Part shown: positions 44,736 to 51,965 of the stretch, one piece after another
How the letters are laid out: each line of letters opens with the position of its first letter
Numbering within the stretch: position 1 is the first letter of the stretch
Assembly (NCBI RefSeq): GCF_018343535.1
Contig: NZ_JAGYPF010000001.1
Span: forward strand, 992,001 to 1,056,000
DNA from: Neobacillus rhizophilus
Lineage (GTDB): Bacteria > Bacillota > Bacilli > Bacillales > Cytobacillaceae
Direction: 5' to 3'
DNA: 64,000 nt
Notes under the pieces: model-generated
The model's input: the letters and a program-made list of their open reading frames with translations, nothing else
What the model was told of the DNA's origin: nothing
Databases searched by the model: none
Program-made: the position numbers and the translations under genes

Positions 44736-44781
44736 GGTAACTTTATGTAACCATAATAACTTTTTATTATTAAGCTGTCAA
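44736..44781 (-). promoter_or_regulatory. glpX promoter with DUF24-type operator
   Basis: On the minus strand TTGACA (44776-44781), a 17-bp spacer and TATTAT (44753-44758) form a SigA promoter. It is directly abutted by the palindrome at 44736-44752, plus strand GGTAACTTTATGTAACC. This contains the CatR-type TTAC-N5-GTAA operator with one mismatch, at the expected transcription start. The zwf operon promoter has the same arrangement. Confidence 0.75.
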
Positions 44782-44891
44782 TTTATTTGTGTCGAATTCG
44801 TGAACGAATAACGTCAGAACTTGTGTGTTTGGTAATTTAAATCCAGTAAATACTTTATTTTAACAACTGATTCTGATAATATTAAATTAAA

Positions 44892-44906
44892 GTTATTAAA
44901 AATAAC
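44892..44906. promoter_or_regulatory. Putative autoregulatory operator of the HxlR-type regulator
   Basis: GTTATTAAAAATAAC is a perfect inverted repeat, 28 bp before the regulator start codon. It reads as the TTAC-N5-GTAA operator with C/G changed symmetrically to T/A (TTAT-N5-ATAA). Confidence 0.45.
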
Positions 44907-44933
44907 CTAGGAACAATTTGGAGGTGTTTATAA

Positions 44934-45245
44934 ATGGATACAGAAAATAAATTGTGCAACAAAGTTGAAGAATGCTATCATATTATGGGAAAAAAATGGA
45001 TGGGTTTAATCGTCCATACACTAATGGAGGAACCGAAAAGATTTAGTGAAATCCATGCCTTTATACCCGATTTAAGCAAAAGAGTATTAAACGAACGGAT
45101 GAAAGAGCTTGAGGACAATGGCATTGTATTAAGAAATGTCATTGCAGACCGTCCTGTACGGACCGAATATTCATTAACCAAAAAAGGAACAGAATTAGGA
45201 AGATCGCTCAAGGCCTTAGAGGCATGGGCAGATAAATGGTTATAA
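44934..45245 (+). CDS. HxlR/DUF24-family redox regulator, YodB/CatR-like
   Basis: The protein has 103 residues, a winged-helix repressor. It has the conserved N-terminal cysteine (Cys8) that in YodB and CatR senses quinones and diamide by thiol chemistry. The family pattern is clear: MGKKWMGLIVHTLMEEPKRF, NERMKELEDNGIVLRNV and YSLTKKGTELGRSLKALEAW. GGAGGTG precedes the ATG. It is transcribed away from glpX and converges with azoR. CatR-type operators are found at the glpX, zwf and 50035 promoters, making these its candidate targets. Confidence 0.85.
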   Translation: MDTENKLCNKVEECYHIMGKKWMGLIVHTLMEEPKRFSEIHAFIPDLSKRVLNERMKELEDNGIVLRNVIADRPVRTEYSLTKKGTELGRSLKALEAWADKWL

Positions 45246-45248
45246 ATT

Positions 45249-45288
45249 AAAAACCTCTTCAATTATACATTTTATTGAAGAGGTTTTT
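45249..45288. terminator. Terminator after the HxlR-type regulator
   Basis: AAAAACCTCTTCAAT pairs perfectly with ATTGAAGAGGTTTTT. Confidence 0.9.
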
Positions 45289-45333
45289 ATTTATTGTCAC
45301 GATAAACATTCTTTCTGTTTTAGAATTAAATAG

Positions 45334-45378
45334 ATATAAAATAAAGGAACTTGGTATCCAAGCTCCTTTATTTTATAT
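45334..45378 (-). terminator. Terminator of azoR
   Basis: ATATAAAATAAAGGA pairs with TCCTTTATTTTATAT, extended by CTTGG/CCAAG. It lies 25 bp after the azoR stop. Confidence 0.8.
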
Positions 45379-45402
45379 CTTAAATTGTTTATTTCATTAT
45401 GA

Positions 45403-46035
45403 TTAAACAGCTACTGCTGATAATTTCTTTGCTGCTTCTTTTACTTTTTCAAGACCTTCAGCTATAATTGCTTCTGCTTGAGCAGGCATTGCAGCATGAC
45501 CTTCAATAATGACTTCATCTACAATTTCCATGCCGAATACGCCACCAACAACGTTTTTAATATAAGTTGCAGACATTTCCATAGGTGCTGCTTCAGGTGT
45601 TGAGTAAACGCCGCCGCGTGCATTTAAGATGATCGCTTTTTTGTGTGTCATTAATTGTACGGCTTGACCATTTTCATCGTATTTGAAAGTAAAACCTGCC
45701 TGGTATACGTAATCAATAAACGTTTGTAATGGTGCTGGAATGGTTAGGTTCCATAGTGGGAATGCGAAAACAACTACGTCAGCTGCTGTAAGAGCATCCA
45801 TTGCTTTTTGCTTCGCAGCAAGAAGACGTTTTTCTAGATCCGTCATTTCCTCTCCTGATTCTAGTTTACCAAAAGCGTTGAATAAATCTTGGCCAATGTA
45901 AGGCATATCTTCAGCAAAAACATCGAAAGTTGATACATTTACACCCTCTAAGTTTCCCATAAAAGTTTCATACATTTTACTTGAAACTGCATCCGAAGCT
46001 GGTCGGTTATTTGCTTTAACAACTAATATATTCAT
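45403..46035 (-). CDS. azoR: FMN-dependent NADH-azoreductase / quinone reductase
   Basis: The protein has 210 residues with a flavodoxin-like fold. Motifs are NILVVKANNRPA, VVFAFPLWNLTIPAPLQTFIDY (FMN binding) and ILNARGGVYSTPEAAPMEM. It reduces azo compounds and quinones by two electrons with NAD(P)H, avoiding semiquinones; in B. subtilis AzoR1 is controlled by YodB and AzoR2 by MhqR. Here an MhqR-like half site and a 19-bp palindrome cover the start region of a near-consensus promoter. It has its own terminator. Confidence 0.93.
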   Translation of the reverse strand: MNILVVKANNRPASDAVSSKMYETFMGNLEGVNVSTFDVFAEDMPYIGQDLFNAFGKLESGEEMTDLEKRLLAAKQKAMDALTAADVVVFAFPLWNLTIPAPLQTFIDYVYQAGFTFKYDENGQAVQLMTHKKAIILNARGGVYSTPEAAPMEMSATYIKNVVGGVFGMEIVDEVIIEGHAAMPAQAEAIIAEGLEKVKEAAKKLSAVAV

Positions 46036-46065
46036 ATATAATTCTCCTTTTTACCTTTAATTTCA

Positions 46066-46122
46066 ATATTTTAAATTAAAATATCTCGAATTGATAATAT
46101 ATTGATGTAGTATTGTTGTCAA
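46066..46122 (-). promoter_or_regulatory. azoR promoter with palindrome and MhqR-like half box
   Basis: TTGACA (46117-46122), 17 bp, TATTAT (46094-46099) on the minus strand. Directly after the -10 lies TATCTCGAATT (46082-46092), a perfect MhqR half box. The perfect inverted repeat ATATTTTAAATTAAAATAT (46066-46084) comes next. Both lie over or just after the expected start. Confidence 0.7.
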
Positions 46123-46151
46123 TGAAATTTCCCTAGTAGATATTTCCTAAT

Positions 46152-47426
46152 TTAATTATAAAATTTGAATTGGTTTCTCGTTTCCTTAGCTAAATACAAA
46201 ACTTGGTCAGCATGATTTATAAGTATTTCACTGCTCATTCCATCCTTTGGAAAAATAGAAATACCTATACTTGCAGTTGTATTAATGAAATGCCCCTTAA
46301 TTTGATACGTCTGCTGAAGCGTTTTTTGCAGCCTTAACGCAACCTGTTTAACACTTTGTGAATCCTTAATATCTTTTAATAGGATTAAAAATTCATCGCT
46401 TCCTATACGGCCAATGATACTATTTCCTCTTACATTATTTTTTAACCTATTAGCAAATTGGATAAGGAGCTCATCTCCTACATCATGCCCTAATGTATCA
46501 TTTACTTCTTTGAATTTGTCCAAATCCATGTACAATAAGGCCAACTTTTCTCCCTTTTCACTTGCAGACAGAATCGATCGTCCCATTAATTCGTTGAAGC
46601 TTAGCCTATTTCTTATGCCAGTAAGCGAATCGTGGTAAGCCAAATTCTCCAACTCTTCCTCGTATAATTTTCGAGCCGTGATATCTTTAAAGAGAATTTG
46701 CATGACTGATTCTGCATTATAAACCATCGGGATGGCTGTAATTTCTGCAAAAAAATCCTTATTCTCAAATCCTACCAATCTCTCTATAATTGGAGTTGGT
46801 TTCGCGCCATCACTTTTTACCACCATGTCTGTTAACTGGTGCTGGATACTTTCTTTATTTTCAGCATCAATAAACTCCCAAATTGATCTACCGATTATGT
46901 ACTTTAAACTGTCCTGTCCTAAAAACTTTACTCCAGCTGGATTTGCAAAAACAATATGATGGTTATTTTGAACAATTATTGCCTCTGGTAAAAATTCAAC
47001 TAGTTTTCGATAACAGACTTCACTTTCCTCCAGCTGCCGTTGTATTTCCATCTGTTCGGTAAAGTCTTTATACATTCCTACAGCAAGAACCTCACCCTTG
47101 TTGATTTGTCGGTAGGTTGCTAAAATATCTAGTATTTCCCCATCTTTACACATTCTTTTTGTAAAACTATAATTAATATTTTCTCCTTCCCTTAATGTAT
47201 TTAACAGTGCTTCATGTTGTTCTTTCGTCATGGTATGCAAGGCTGGGGGTGGAATCAGCCCTTTCATTTCCTCAATTGTCCAGCCAAGTAGGTCAGTAAA
47301 AGTCGGATTTGCATATAGGATCTCTCCATCTTGGCCAATTAAAAAAATCGCATCATTAGTATTCTCCCAAATTAGTTCAAGTGCTTCTTCTCCAATTTTC
47401 GGATTATCTAATAATAGACTAGTCAT
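46152..47426 (-). CDS. PAS-PAS-GGDEF protein, probable diguanylate cyclase
   Basis: The protein has 424 residues. PAS domains at about 15-125 and 135-255 include AIFLIGQDGEILYANPTFTDLLG and AIIVQNNHHIVFANPAGVKFLG. A GGDEF domain at about 265-424 has AYHDSLTGIRNRLSF and ALLYMDLDKFKEVNDTLGHD. The signature loop reads GSDEF instead of GG(D/E)EF, so cyclase activity is uncertain. No RxxD inhibitory site is seen upstream of it. It is cytoplasmic, without membrane helices. It lies inside the quinone-stress island between azoR and the WrbA-type gene; a role in linking redox state to c-di-GMP is only a guess. Confidence 0.88.
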   Translation of the reverse strand: MTSLLLDNPKIGEEALELIWENTNDAIFLIGQDGEILYANPTFTDLLGWTIEEMKGLIPPPALHTMTKEQHEALLNTLREGENINYSFTKRMCKDGEILDILATYRQINKGEVLAVGMYKDFTEQMEIQRQLEESEVCYRKLVEFLPEAIIVQNNHHIVFANPAGVKFLGQDSLKYIIGRSIWEFIDAENKESIQHQLTDMVVKSDGAKPTPIIERLVGFENKDFFAEITAIPMVYNAESVMQILFKDITARKLYEEELENLAYHDSLTGIRNRLSFNELMGRSILSASEKGEKLALLYMDLDKFKEVNDTLGHDVGDELLIQFANRLKNNVRGNSIIGRIGSDEFLILLKDIKDSQSVKQVALRLQKTLQQTYQIKGHFINTTASIGISIFPKDGMSSEILINHADQVLYLAKETRNQFKFYN

Positions 47427-47479
47427 TTTATTTCCCCATTTCTTTTATTCCTATAAACCGTACAGTGTGACAAGATTAG

Positions 47480-47517
47480 AAAAAGAGCCAATCATTACCC
47501 TTTGATTAGCTCTTTTT
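47480..47517 (-). terminator. Terminator of the dioxygenase/WrbA-type operon
   Basis: AAAAAGAGC-x-AATCA pairs with TGATT-x-GCTCTTTTT. It lies 25 bp after the WrbA-type gene stop on the minus strand. Confidence 0.75.
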
Positions 47518-47542
47518 ATTCTATTTATTCTATTTATTCCGT

Positions 47543-48154
47543 TTATTGATTTGCTTTTTTAACCCATTCTGCAACTGTCACTGTACGCTTAGCTTGATGT
47601 TTTACAGCGGCTTGAACATCTTCAATCATTTTTCCATCTTGACCGACTGTAACACTTGTTCCATATGGGTTACCACCTGCACCAAATGTAACAGGGTCAG
47701 TATAACCAGGAGCAGCAACAATTGCACCCCAATGATACATGGTTGTATAAAGTGATAAAATGGTAGCCTCTTGACCACCGTGAGGGTTTTGTGCTGAAGA
47801 CATTGCACTCACAACTTTATTCACAAGCTTCCCATTAAACCAAAGACCACCAGTTGTATCTAGGAATTGTTTCATTTGAGATGGCATGTTACCAAATCGA
47901 GTAGGCACACTGAAAATAATCGCATCTGCCCATTCTAGGTCTTCTAATTTCACTTCTGGTACATCCTTTGTTTTTTCAACTGTAGCTTTCCAAACCGGAT
48001 TTCCTTCGATAGCTGATTGTGGAGCTAATTCTGGTACTTTTAATACCTTTACTTCTGCACCAACTTCTTTTGCACCATCTTCGGCCCATCTTGCTAGTTG
48101 ATAATTTGTTCCACCCATGCTGTAATAAATTACTGCTAATTTTACATTTGTCAT
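47543..48154 (-). CDS. NAD(P)H:quinone oxidoreductase, WrbA-like flavodoxin
   Basis: The product has about 203 residues when started at ATG 48154, which has AAAGGAGA upstream. A second start at 48208, with AGGTGG, would add 18 residues (MGFLSKLFG...). The flavodoxin fold shows VIYYSMGGTNYQLARWAEDG (FMN phosphate loop), FSVPTRFGNMPSQMKQFLD and SAQNPHGGQEATILSLYT, typical of the type IV quinone reductases. It reduces quinones to hydroquinones. It follows the MhqO-like dioxygenase gene by 113 bp without an evident terminator, so the two probably act in sequence in one operon. Confidence 0.9.
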   Translation of the reverse strand: MTNVKLAVIYYSMGGTNYQLARWAEDGAKEVGAEVKVLKVPELAPQSAIEGNPVWKATVEKTKDVPEVKLEDLEWADAIIFSVPTRFGNMPSQMKQFLDTTGGLWFNGKLVNKVVSAMSSAQNPHGGQEATILSLYTTMYHWGAIVAAPGYTDPVTFGAGGNPYGTSVTVGQDGKMIEDVQAAVKHQAKRTVTVAEWVKKANQ

Positions 48155-48267
48155 TTTTTCTGTCTCCTTTTCTGATGTACTTCCAAATAATTTAGATAAG
48201 AACCCCATTTGTCACACCACCTATTTTGTCTTTTTTTTTAATTATTATTCCCGATTTTTTTAACTCA

Positions 48268-49224
48268 TCAGAATCCTTTTTTATTATCTCCCTCCAGAAC
48301 ACGAACATTCACAGGTGGTAAGGTTTCTTCTAATTCTTCTCTTTTTGACTCTAACCACGATGGAAGCATCAGCTTTCTTCCCAGTTCATCTGCTGGTTCA
48401 TCAACCGCAAAACCTGGCGGGTCTGTCGCTATTTCGAAGAGGACCCCCCCTTCTTCATGAAAATACACTGCTTTAAAATAGTTTCGATCACGAATTTCTG
48501 TTGGATTGTATCCTTTGTCTTGGAGAAGTAATCTCCACCGGAGAAGTTCTTCTTCATCCTTTGCTCTCCATGCTATGTGATGAATCGTTCCAGCTCCCAT
48601 CAGCCCTCTGACTGAAGGATTTAACTGAATATCAATCGTATTCCCTAGATGTCCTTCAGATTTAAATCTAAGGAATTCATCCTCCTGGCCAATGCATTCC
48701 AATCCTAAAGTATTTTCTAGCACGTCCGTCGTTTTATGAGGCTGTGCCGAAATCAGAATAGCACCACTAAAACCTTTAATGGCATGTTCTGCTTGAACTC
48801 CTCCAAAGTTCCATGTATTCATGGGTCCTTCATCTCGTTCAGTCAGTTCAAGTTGCAGCCCATCTGGATCGTTAAATTTTAAATATTTTTCACCAAATCG
48901 AGTGGATGAAATAAATTTAACTCCGAATTTACCTAATCGACTCTCCCAAAATGGAACCGAACCCTTCGGTATGCTATAACTGGTTACACCAACTTGCCCC
49001 ATACCAATTCGACCTTTTAATTGTTTAGCCCATGGAAAAAAAGTAATGACAGTACCTGGGTGCCCTGATTCATTGCCAAAATATAGATGGTACACTTCAG
49101 GTCGATCAAAGTTTATTGTTTTCTTAACAAGCCTTAGCCCCAGTACGCCAGCATAAAAATCAATATTTCGTTGTGCATCGTTTACCATCGCTGAAATATG
49201 ATGAATACCTGCAGTTCTTTGCAT
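48268..49224 (-). CDS. mhqO: Ring-cleaving dioxygenase, MhqO-like (glyoxalase fold)
   Basis: The protein has 318 residues and two glyoxalase/VOC modules. The first starts GIHHISAMVNDAQRNIDFYAGVLGLRL and the second contains GAGTIHHIAWRAKDEEE. The metal ligands are expected at His8 (IHHI), His219-region (TIHHIAW) and a Glu near VLFEIATDPPGF. B. subtilis MhqA/E/O belong here and confer resistance to methylhydroquinone and catechol under MhqR. An MhqR-like box lies upstream at 49301-49318. A decayed copy of the 3' end of a related gene lies at 51544-51590. Confidence 0.88.
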   Translation of the reverse strand: MQRTAGIHHISAMVNDAQRNIDFYAGVLGLRLVKKTINFDRPEVYHLYFGNESGHPGTVITFFPWAKQLKGRIGMGQVGVTSYSIPKGSVPFWESRLGKFGVKFISSTRFGEKYLKFNDPDGLQLELTERDEGPMNTWNFGGVQAEHAIKGFSGAILISAQPHKTTDVLENTLGLECIGQEDEFLRFKSEGHLGNTIDIQLNPSVRGLMGAGTIHHIAWRAKDEEELLRWRLLLQDKGYNPTEIRDRNYFKAVYFHEEGGVLFEIATDPPGFAVDEPADELGRKLMLPSWLESKREELEETLPPVNVRVLEGDNKKGF

Positions 49225-49300
49225 TTTTTCTCTCCATTTACTTTCTTTTTTACTATGATGTCAATTCATTGTAAATTTATTAAATTGTTCTGCAATTTAT

Positions 49301-49318
49301 ATTCTTGATTTCGAGATA
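49301..49318. promoter_or_regulatory. MhqR-like box upstream of the dioxygenase gene
   Basis: ATTCTTGATTTCGAGATA matches the MhqR box core at 14 of 18 positions, with one half site perfect. It lies just upstream of a weak minus-strand promoter (TTGCAG, 16 bp, TACAAT). Confidence 0.5.
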
Positions 49319-49319
49319 T

Positions 49320-49748
49320 TTATAAAAAAATATTTCTACCATCTATCTTTTTTTCTTCAAAAAAACTATCAATTTCATCAAGTTGGAATACACGCTTATT
49401 ACGTGGCAGGAAACTACGTATTTCTTCTTCATTAAAACCTACTTGAAATCTTTTTTCATCAAGGATTAATGGTCTCCTTAATAATCCAGGATTTTCTTCA
49501 ATAATTTTATATAATTCTTGAAGTGATAAAGAATCCATATTTACATTCAACTTCTGGAAAGCTTTTGACTTTGTAGAGATAATTTCATCTGTTCCTTCCT
49601 CTGTAAATTGAAGGATATTCTTAATCTCATCTGTTGTAAGTTTTTCAGAAAAAATATTTCTTTCTTTAAAAGGAATTTGATGATCCTCAAACCAAGCTCT
49701 CGCTTTTCGGCATGAGGTACAACTTGGTGAAAGATATAAAGTTACCAT
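49320..49748 (-). CDS. spx: Spx-type transcriptional regulator
   Basis: Spx binds the alpha C-terminal domain of RNA polymerase and turns on thiol-stress genes. The product has 142 residues. The redox switch CxxC is in [19 protein letters not shown], followed by [14 protein letters not shown], the contact Gly region [19 protein letters not shown] and [19 protein letters not shown]. It is about ten residues longer at the C-terminus than B. subtilis Spx, which could alter ClpXP recognition. ATG 49748 lies eight bases after GAGGAAG; the GTG at 49757 is less likely. An MhqR-like box at the start of transcription points to electrophile control. Confidence 0.92.
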   Translation of the reverse strand: MVTLYLSPSCTSCRKARAWFEDHQIPFKERNIFSEKLTTDEIKNILQFTEEGTDEIISTKSKAFQKLNVNMDSLSLQELYKIIEENPGLLRRPLILDEKRFQVGFNEEEIRSFLPRNKRVFQLDEIDSFFEEKKIDGRNIFL

Positions 49749-49804
49749 TTTAAACACTTCCTCTTTACCTTTTTAATCAAAATTTTAAACTTCTTGAATT
49801 AAAA

Positions 49805-49855
49805 TATCTTGAATTAAGGATATTTTTATTATATATCATCTTCCCCACTTGTCAA
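49805..49855 (-). promoter_or_regulatory. spx promoter with MhqR-like box
   Basis: TTGACA (49850-49855), 16 bp, TATAAT (49828-49833) on the minus strand. Five bases after the -10 lies TATCTTGAATTAAGGATA (49805-49822), an imperfect MhqR-like palindrome matching about 14 of 18 bases. A further CTTGAATTAA repeat lies downstream. Confidence 0.6.
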
Positions 49856-49936
49856 CAACTATTGAACTAAGGAAAGGATGATAAATAATAATTTAAATAG
49901 AAGGAAGCTTTCCTAACAAAATCTCAGACAACCTTG

Positions 49937-50005
49937 TTGATTTATTTAACCAAGTTTACTATAATGTAGTTAGGTTACTTTTAGTATACATGTTACTTTT
50001 AATAT
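49937..50005 (+). promoter_or_regulatory. Promoter with two CatR-type half-conserved operators
   Basis: TTGATT (49937-49942), 17 bp, TATAAT (49960-49965). Downstream, TTAC-N5-GTAT (49975-49987) and TTAC-N5-ATAT (49993-50005) repeat at 18 bp. The first resembles the DUF24 operator TTAC-N5-GTAA and sits in a GGTTACTTTTAG context like the zwf and glpX palindromes. Confidence 0.55.
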
Positions 50006-50034
50006 AAAACTATTTTTGGAAAGAGGGAAAGAAA

Positions 50035-50529
50035 ATGAATATGTTAGAATCCAAAGTAATTCAAACTAGATTTGAAAAAGAAATTTTTATTGATAAAAAA
50101 TCAAACATTGTAATTAACGGCTTCCGCTCTCTTGATAAGAGTACTTCCTATTATGAATTTAAGATTGGCCTAGATCTTATTCGGATTAGAGAAGACGAAT
50201 ATTATGGTACTAAAAAAAGTTACGTTAGTATCAGAATTTCGGAAGATTTACAGTCTCTTTTCATTATAGAGCCTGAGATCCAAAGTATTTTTGCCGTCAA
50301 AAATAAACAAGAAAAAGAAGCTGCAATTGAATTAATTCGTTATTTATTAGTCGAATCGCAATCTTTTAAACACATGGTAACAGACATGATCAATAACTTA
50401 AAAAAGGAAAATGTATTTACTGGATTGGAAATGAAAGAGTTAAAGGTAAAATTAGCTGTACTGGAAAGATTATTAAATGTAAGTGATGAAGAAATTCACT
50501 TCAAGGTTCTAAGGGAAAATATAGCTTGA
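50035..50529 (+). CDS. Hypothetical protein with electrophile-type promoter
   Basis: I do not recognise this 164-residue protein. It has no signal peptide or membrane helix. The first 80 residues look beta-rich (SYYEFKIGLDLIRIREDEYY), and the C-terminal half is helical and charged (NKQEKEAAIELIRYLLVESQ, then LKVKLAVLERLLN). No cysteine is present. AGAGGGAAAG precedes the ATG. It lies divergent from spx, and its promoter carries operator-like repeats of the type seen at glpX and zwf, so it may belong to the same regulon. Confidence 0.6.
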   Translation: MNMLESKVIQTRFEKEIFIDKKSNIVINGFRSLDKSTSYYEFKIGLDLIRIREDEYYGTKKSYVSIRISEDLQSLFIIEPEIQSIFAVKNKQEKEAAIELIRYLLVESQSFKHMVTDMINNLKKENVFTGLEMKELKVKLAVLERLLNVSDEEIHFKVLRENIA

Positions 50530-50563
50530 AGAACAAAAAAGAAAATCCTTAATCCTTAAAGAG

Positions 50564-50593
50564 CAGAGCAATTACTGTAGGGTAATGGCTCTG
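50564..50593 (+). terminator. Hairpin after the 50035 gene
   Basis: CAGAGC-x-ATTAC pairs with GTAAT-x-GCTCTG. The T-tract is poor (TTCCTG), so termination may be weak. Confidence 0.45.
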
Positions 50594-50643
50594 TTCCTGT
50601 AAACACAAGGATAAAACATAGGTTTTCATAAAATCAACCTTTA

Positions 50644-51126
50644 TCATTCGGCTATATTTGGATGTTTTAATTTATCCAATTTCTTTATTAATCCAACCAA
50701 TCCTCTTATAGTAAACAAAGTAAAGCTTACACTTCCGAAAGTATGAAACGGTGACCATTTTTTCCATTTAAATAGTCGGGAATTCTTTTCAAAGTACCAT
50801 TGACCGATACTCATAGGCACACTAAAAATTAAACTTTTTAAAAGGATTTTCAAAAAGTTGTCATTATATGACATTTTAACCCAGATTACACTTAAAATCG
50901 GAAAAAATAATATGTCATAAATAATGTTTGTTTTAAAAATTTTAGGAAAAGGACGAACAGGGTATTCAATTCTCTTTGTCCCTACAACATAGGCATCAAT
51001 TAATGTTGCAATAACTCCTTTTGAGAAAAAAATAACTAGATTTTCTCTCATTTTTGATCCTCTGAATAAAAAGGGAAGAGAAACGAGGCATAATGATGTA
51101 AGTAAGTTTAACAACTTTTTTTCCAC
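50644..51126 (-). CDS. CBO0543-family membrane protein
   Basis: The protein has about 160 residues and four or five helices: NLLTSLCLVSLPFLF, IFFSKGVIATLIDAYVVG, YDILFFPILSVIWVKM and LLKSLIFSVPMSIGQWYFE. The GQWYFE and LIDAYVVG pattern fits the CBO0543 family, of unknown function and common in sporeformers. GTG 51126, seven bases after AGGAAG, is the likely start; a frame start at 51186 has no ribosome site. Confidence 0.7.
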   Translation of the reverse strand: MEKKLLNLLTSLCLVSLPFLFRGSKMRENLVIFFSKGVIATLIDAYVVGTKRIEYPVRPFPKIFKTNIIYDILFFPILSVIWVKMSYNDNFLKILLKSLIFSVPMSIGQWYFEKNSRLFKWKKWSPFHTFGSVSFTLFTIRGLVGLIKKLDKLKHPNIAE

Positions 51127-51419
51127 ATATGTTCTTCCTTTCAAATAGGTAATAGTTATACTAATACATTTTCCATAACACACCATAAATATTATTCGTT
51201 ATTAGATTATTTCCTTCACTCTTATTTGATATCCTAATTAAGGAATACATATCTAGAAACACGTTAACAGTCATCTAGTGATTACAAGGGCATATTTCGC
51301 CACAAAATTTCTTGTTTTTAGGAGCATTTATAGTGGTGACATACAGGTAGTAGAAACTTTCAAAACTTTAAATTCAATTGAAGAGGAATATACTCAATAT
51401 CCCTTAGTTTCATAATGGT

Positions 51420-51450
51420 AAAAGCTAACCGAAGTATCGATTAGCTTTTT
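51420..51450 (+). terminator. Orphan terminator-like hairpin
   Basis: AAAAGCTAA pairs with TTAGCTTTT, then T residues. No intact gene precedes it on the plus strand in the 51.2-51.4 kb gap, which otherwise looks empty; it may be left from a lost gene. Confidence 0.5.
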
Positions 51451-51543
51451 ACTGTTTTTAAATTTGCCTTTTTAACTCACTTTTAAACTATCTTTGTAAA
51501 TCTTTATACATAATAAAGCAGCTCTTTTTAACTCAATTGAATC

Positions 51544-51590
51544 TTATTTAAGGGTTTTTTCTAATTCTTCTCATTTTGACTCTACCTATG
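51544..51590 (-). pseudogene. Relic of the 3' end of an MhqO-type dioxygenase gene
   Basis: Read on the minus strand in frame, this stretch gives VESK, stop, EELEKTLK, stop. The intact dioxygenase at 48268 has WLESKREELEETL. The DNA match is clear over about 30 bases. Two sense codons (W and R) have become stops. It shows that a second dioxygenase gene once stood just downstream of the ferredoxin gene. Confidence 0.6.
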
Positions 51591-51607
51591 CTTGTAACTT
51601 AAATTTT

Positions 51608-51931
51608 TCAACCTTCAGGCCTTGGACCTTCATTCATCCCGGAATTTTCCACCGTCATTATTGGCCGTACCTCTAAATCTCCATCAACGCGGATTTGACA
51701 GGACAGACGTAAATGATCATCAAAAATTCCCTTCTCATAAAATGCATTTTTTTCAACATTTGTTAAATCGCAATATTTCCCCCCCAATATTTCTACTCTG
51801 CAGGTTGTACATTTTGCCTTCCCACCACATTGGTGCAGGATTTTTACACCGTTATCTTCTAATGCTAGTACCAACTTTTTCCCACGTTCAACATCAAAAG
51901 TCCCATGTCCCAAAACAGTGATTTTGGGCAT
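51608..51931 (-). CDS. 2Fe-2S ferredoxin
   Basis: The protein has 107 residues with a plant-type (beta-grasp) ferredoxin fold. Cluster ligands are in HQCGGKAKCTTCRVE (C-x5-C-x2-C) and the distal LSCQIR. It probably carries electrons to an oxygenase or reductase. AAGGAGG precedes the ATG at seven bases. The relic dioxygenase just downstream suggests that it once served, or still serves, an aromatic-compound pathway. Confidence 0.92.
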   Translation of the reverse strand: MPKITVLGHGTFDVERGKKLVLALEDNGVKILHQCGGKAKCTTCRVEILGGKYCDLTNVEKNAFYEKGIFDDHLRLSCQIRVDGDLEVRPIMTVENSGMNEGPRPEG

Positions 51932-51965
51932 TTTTGTACCTCCTTGGCGGTTTTCAAATTAATGA

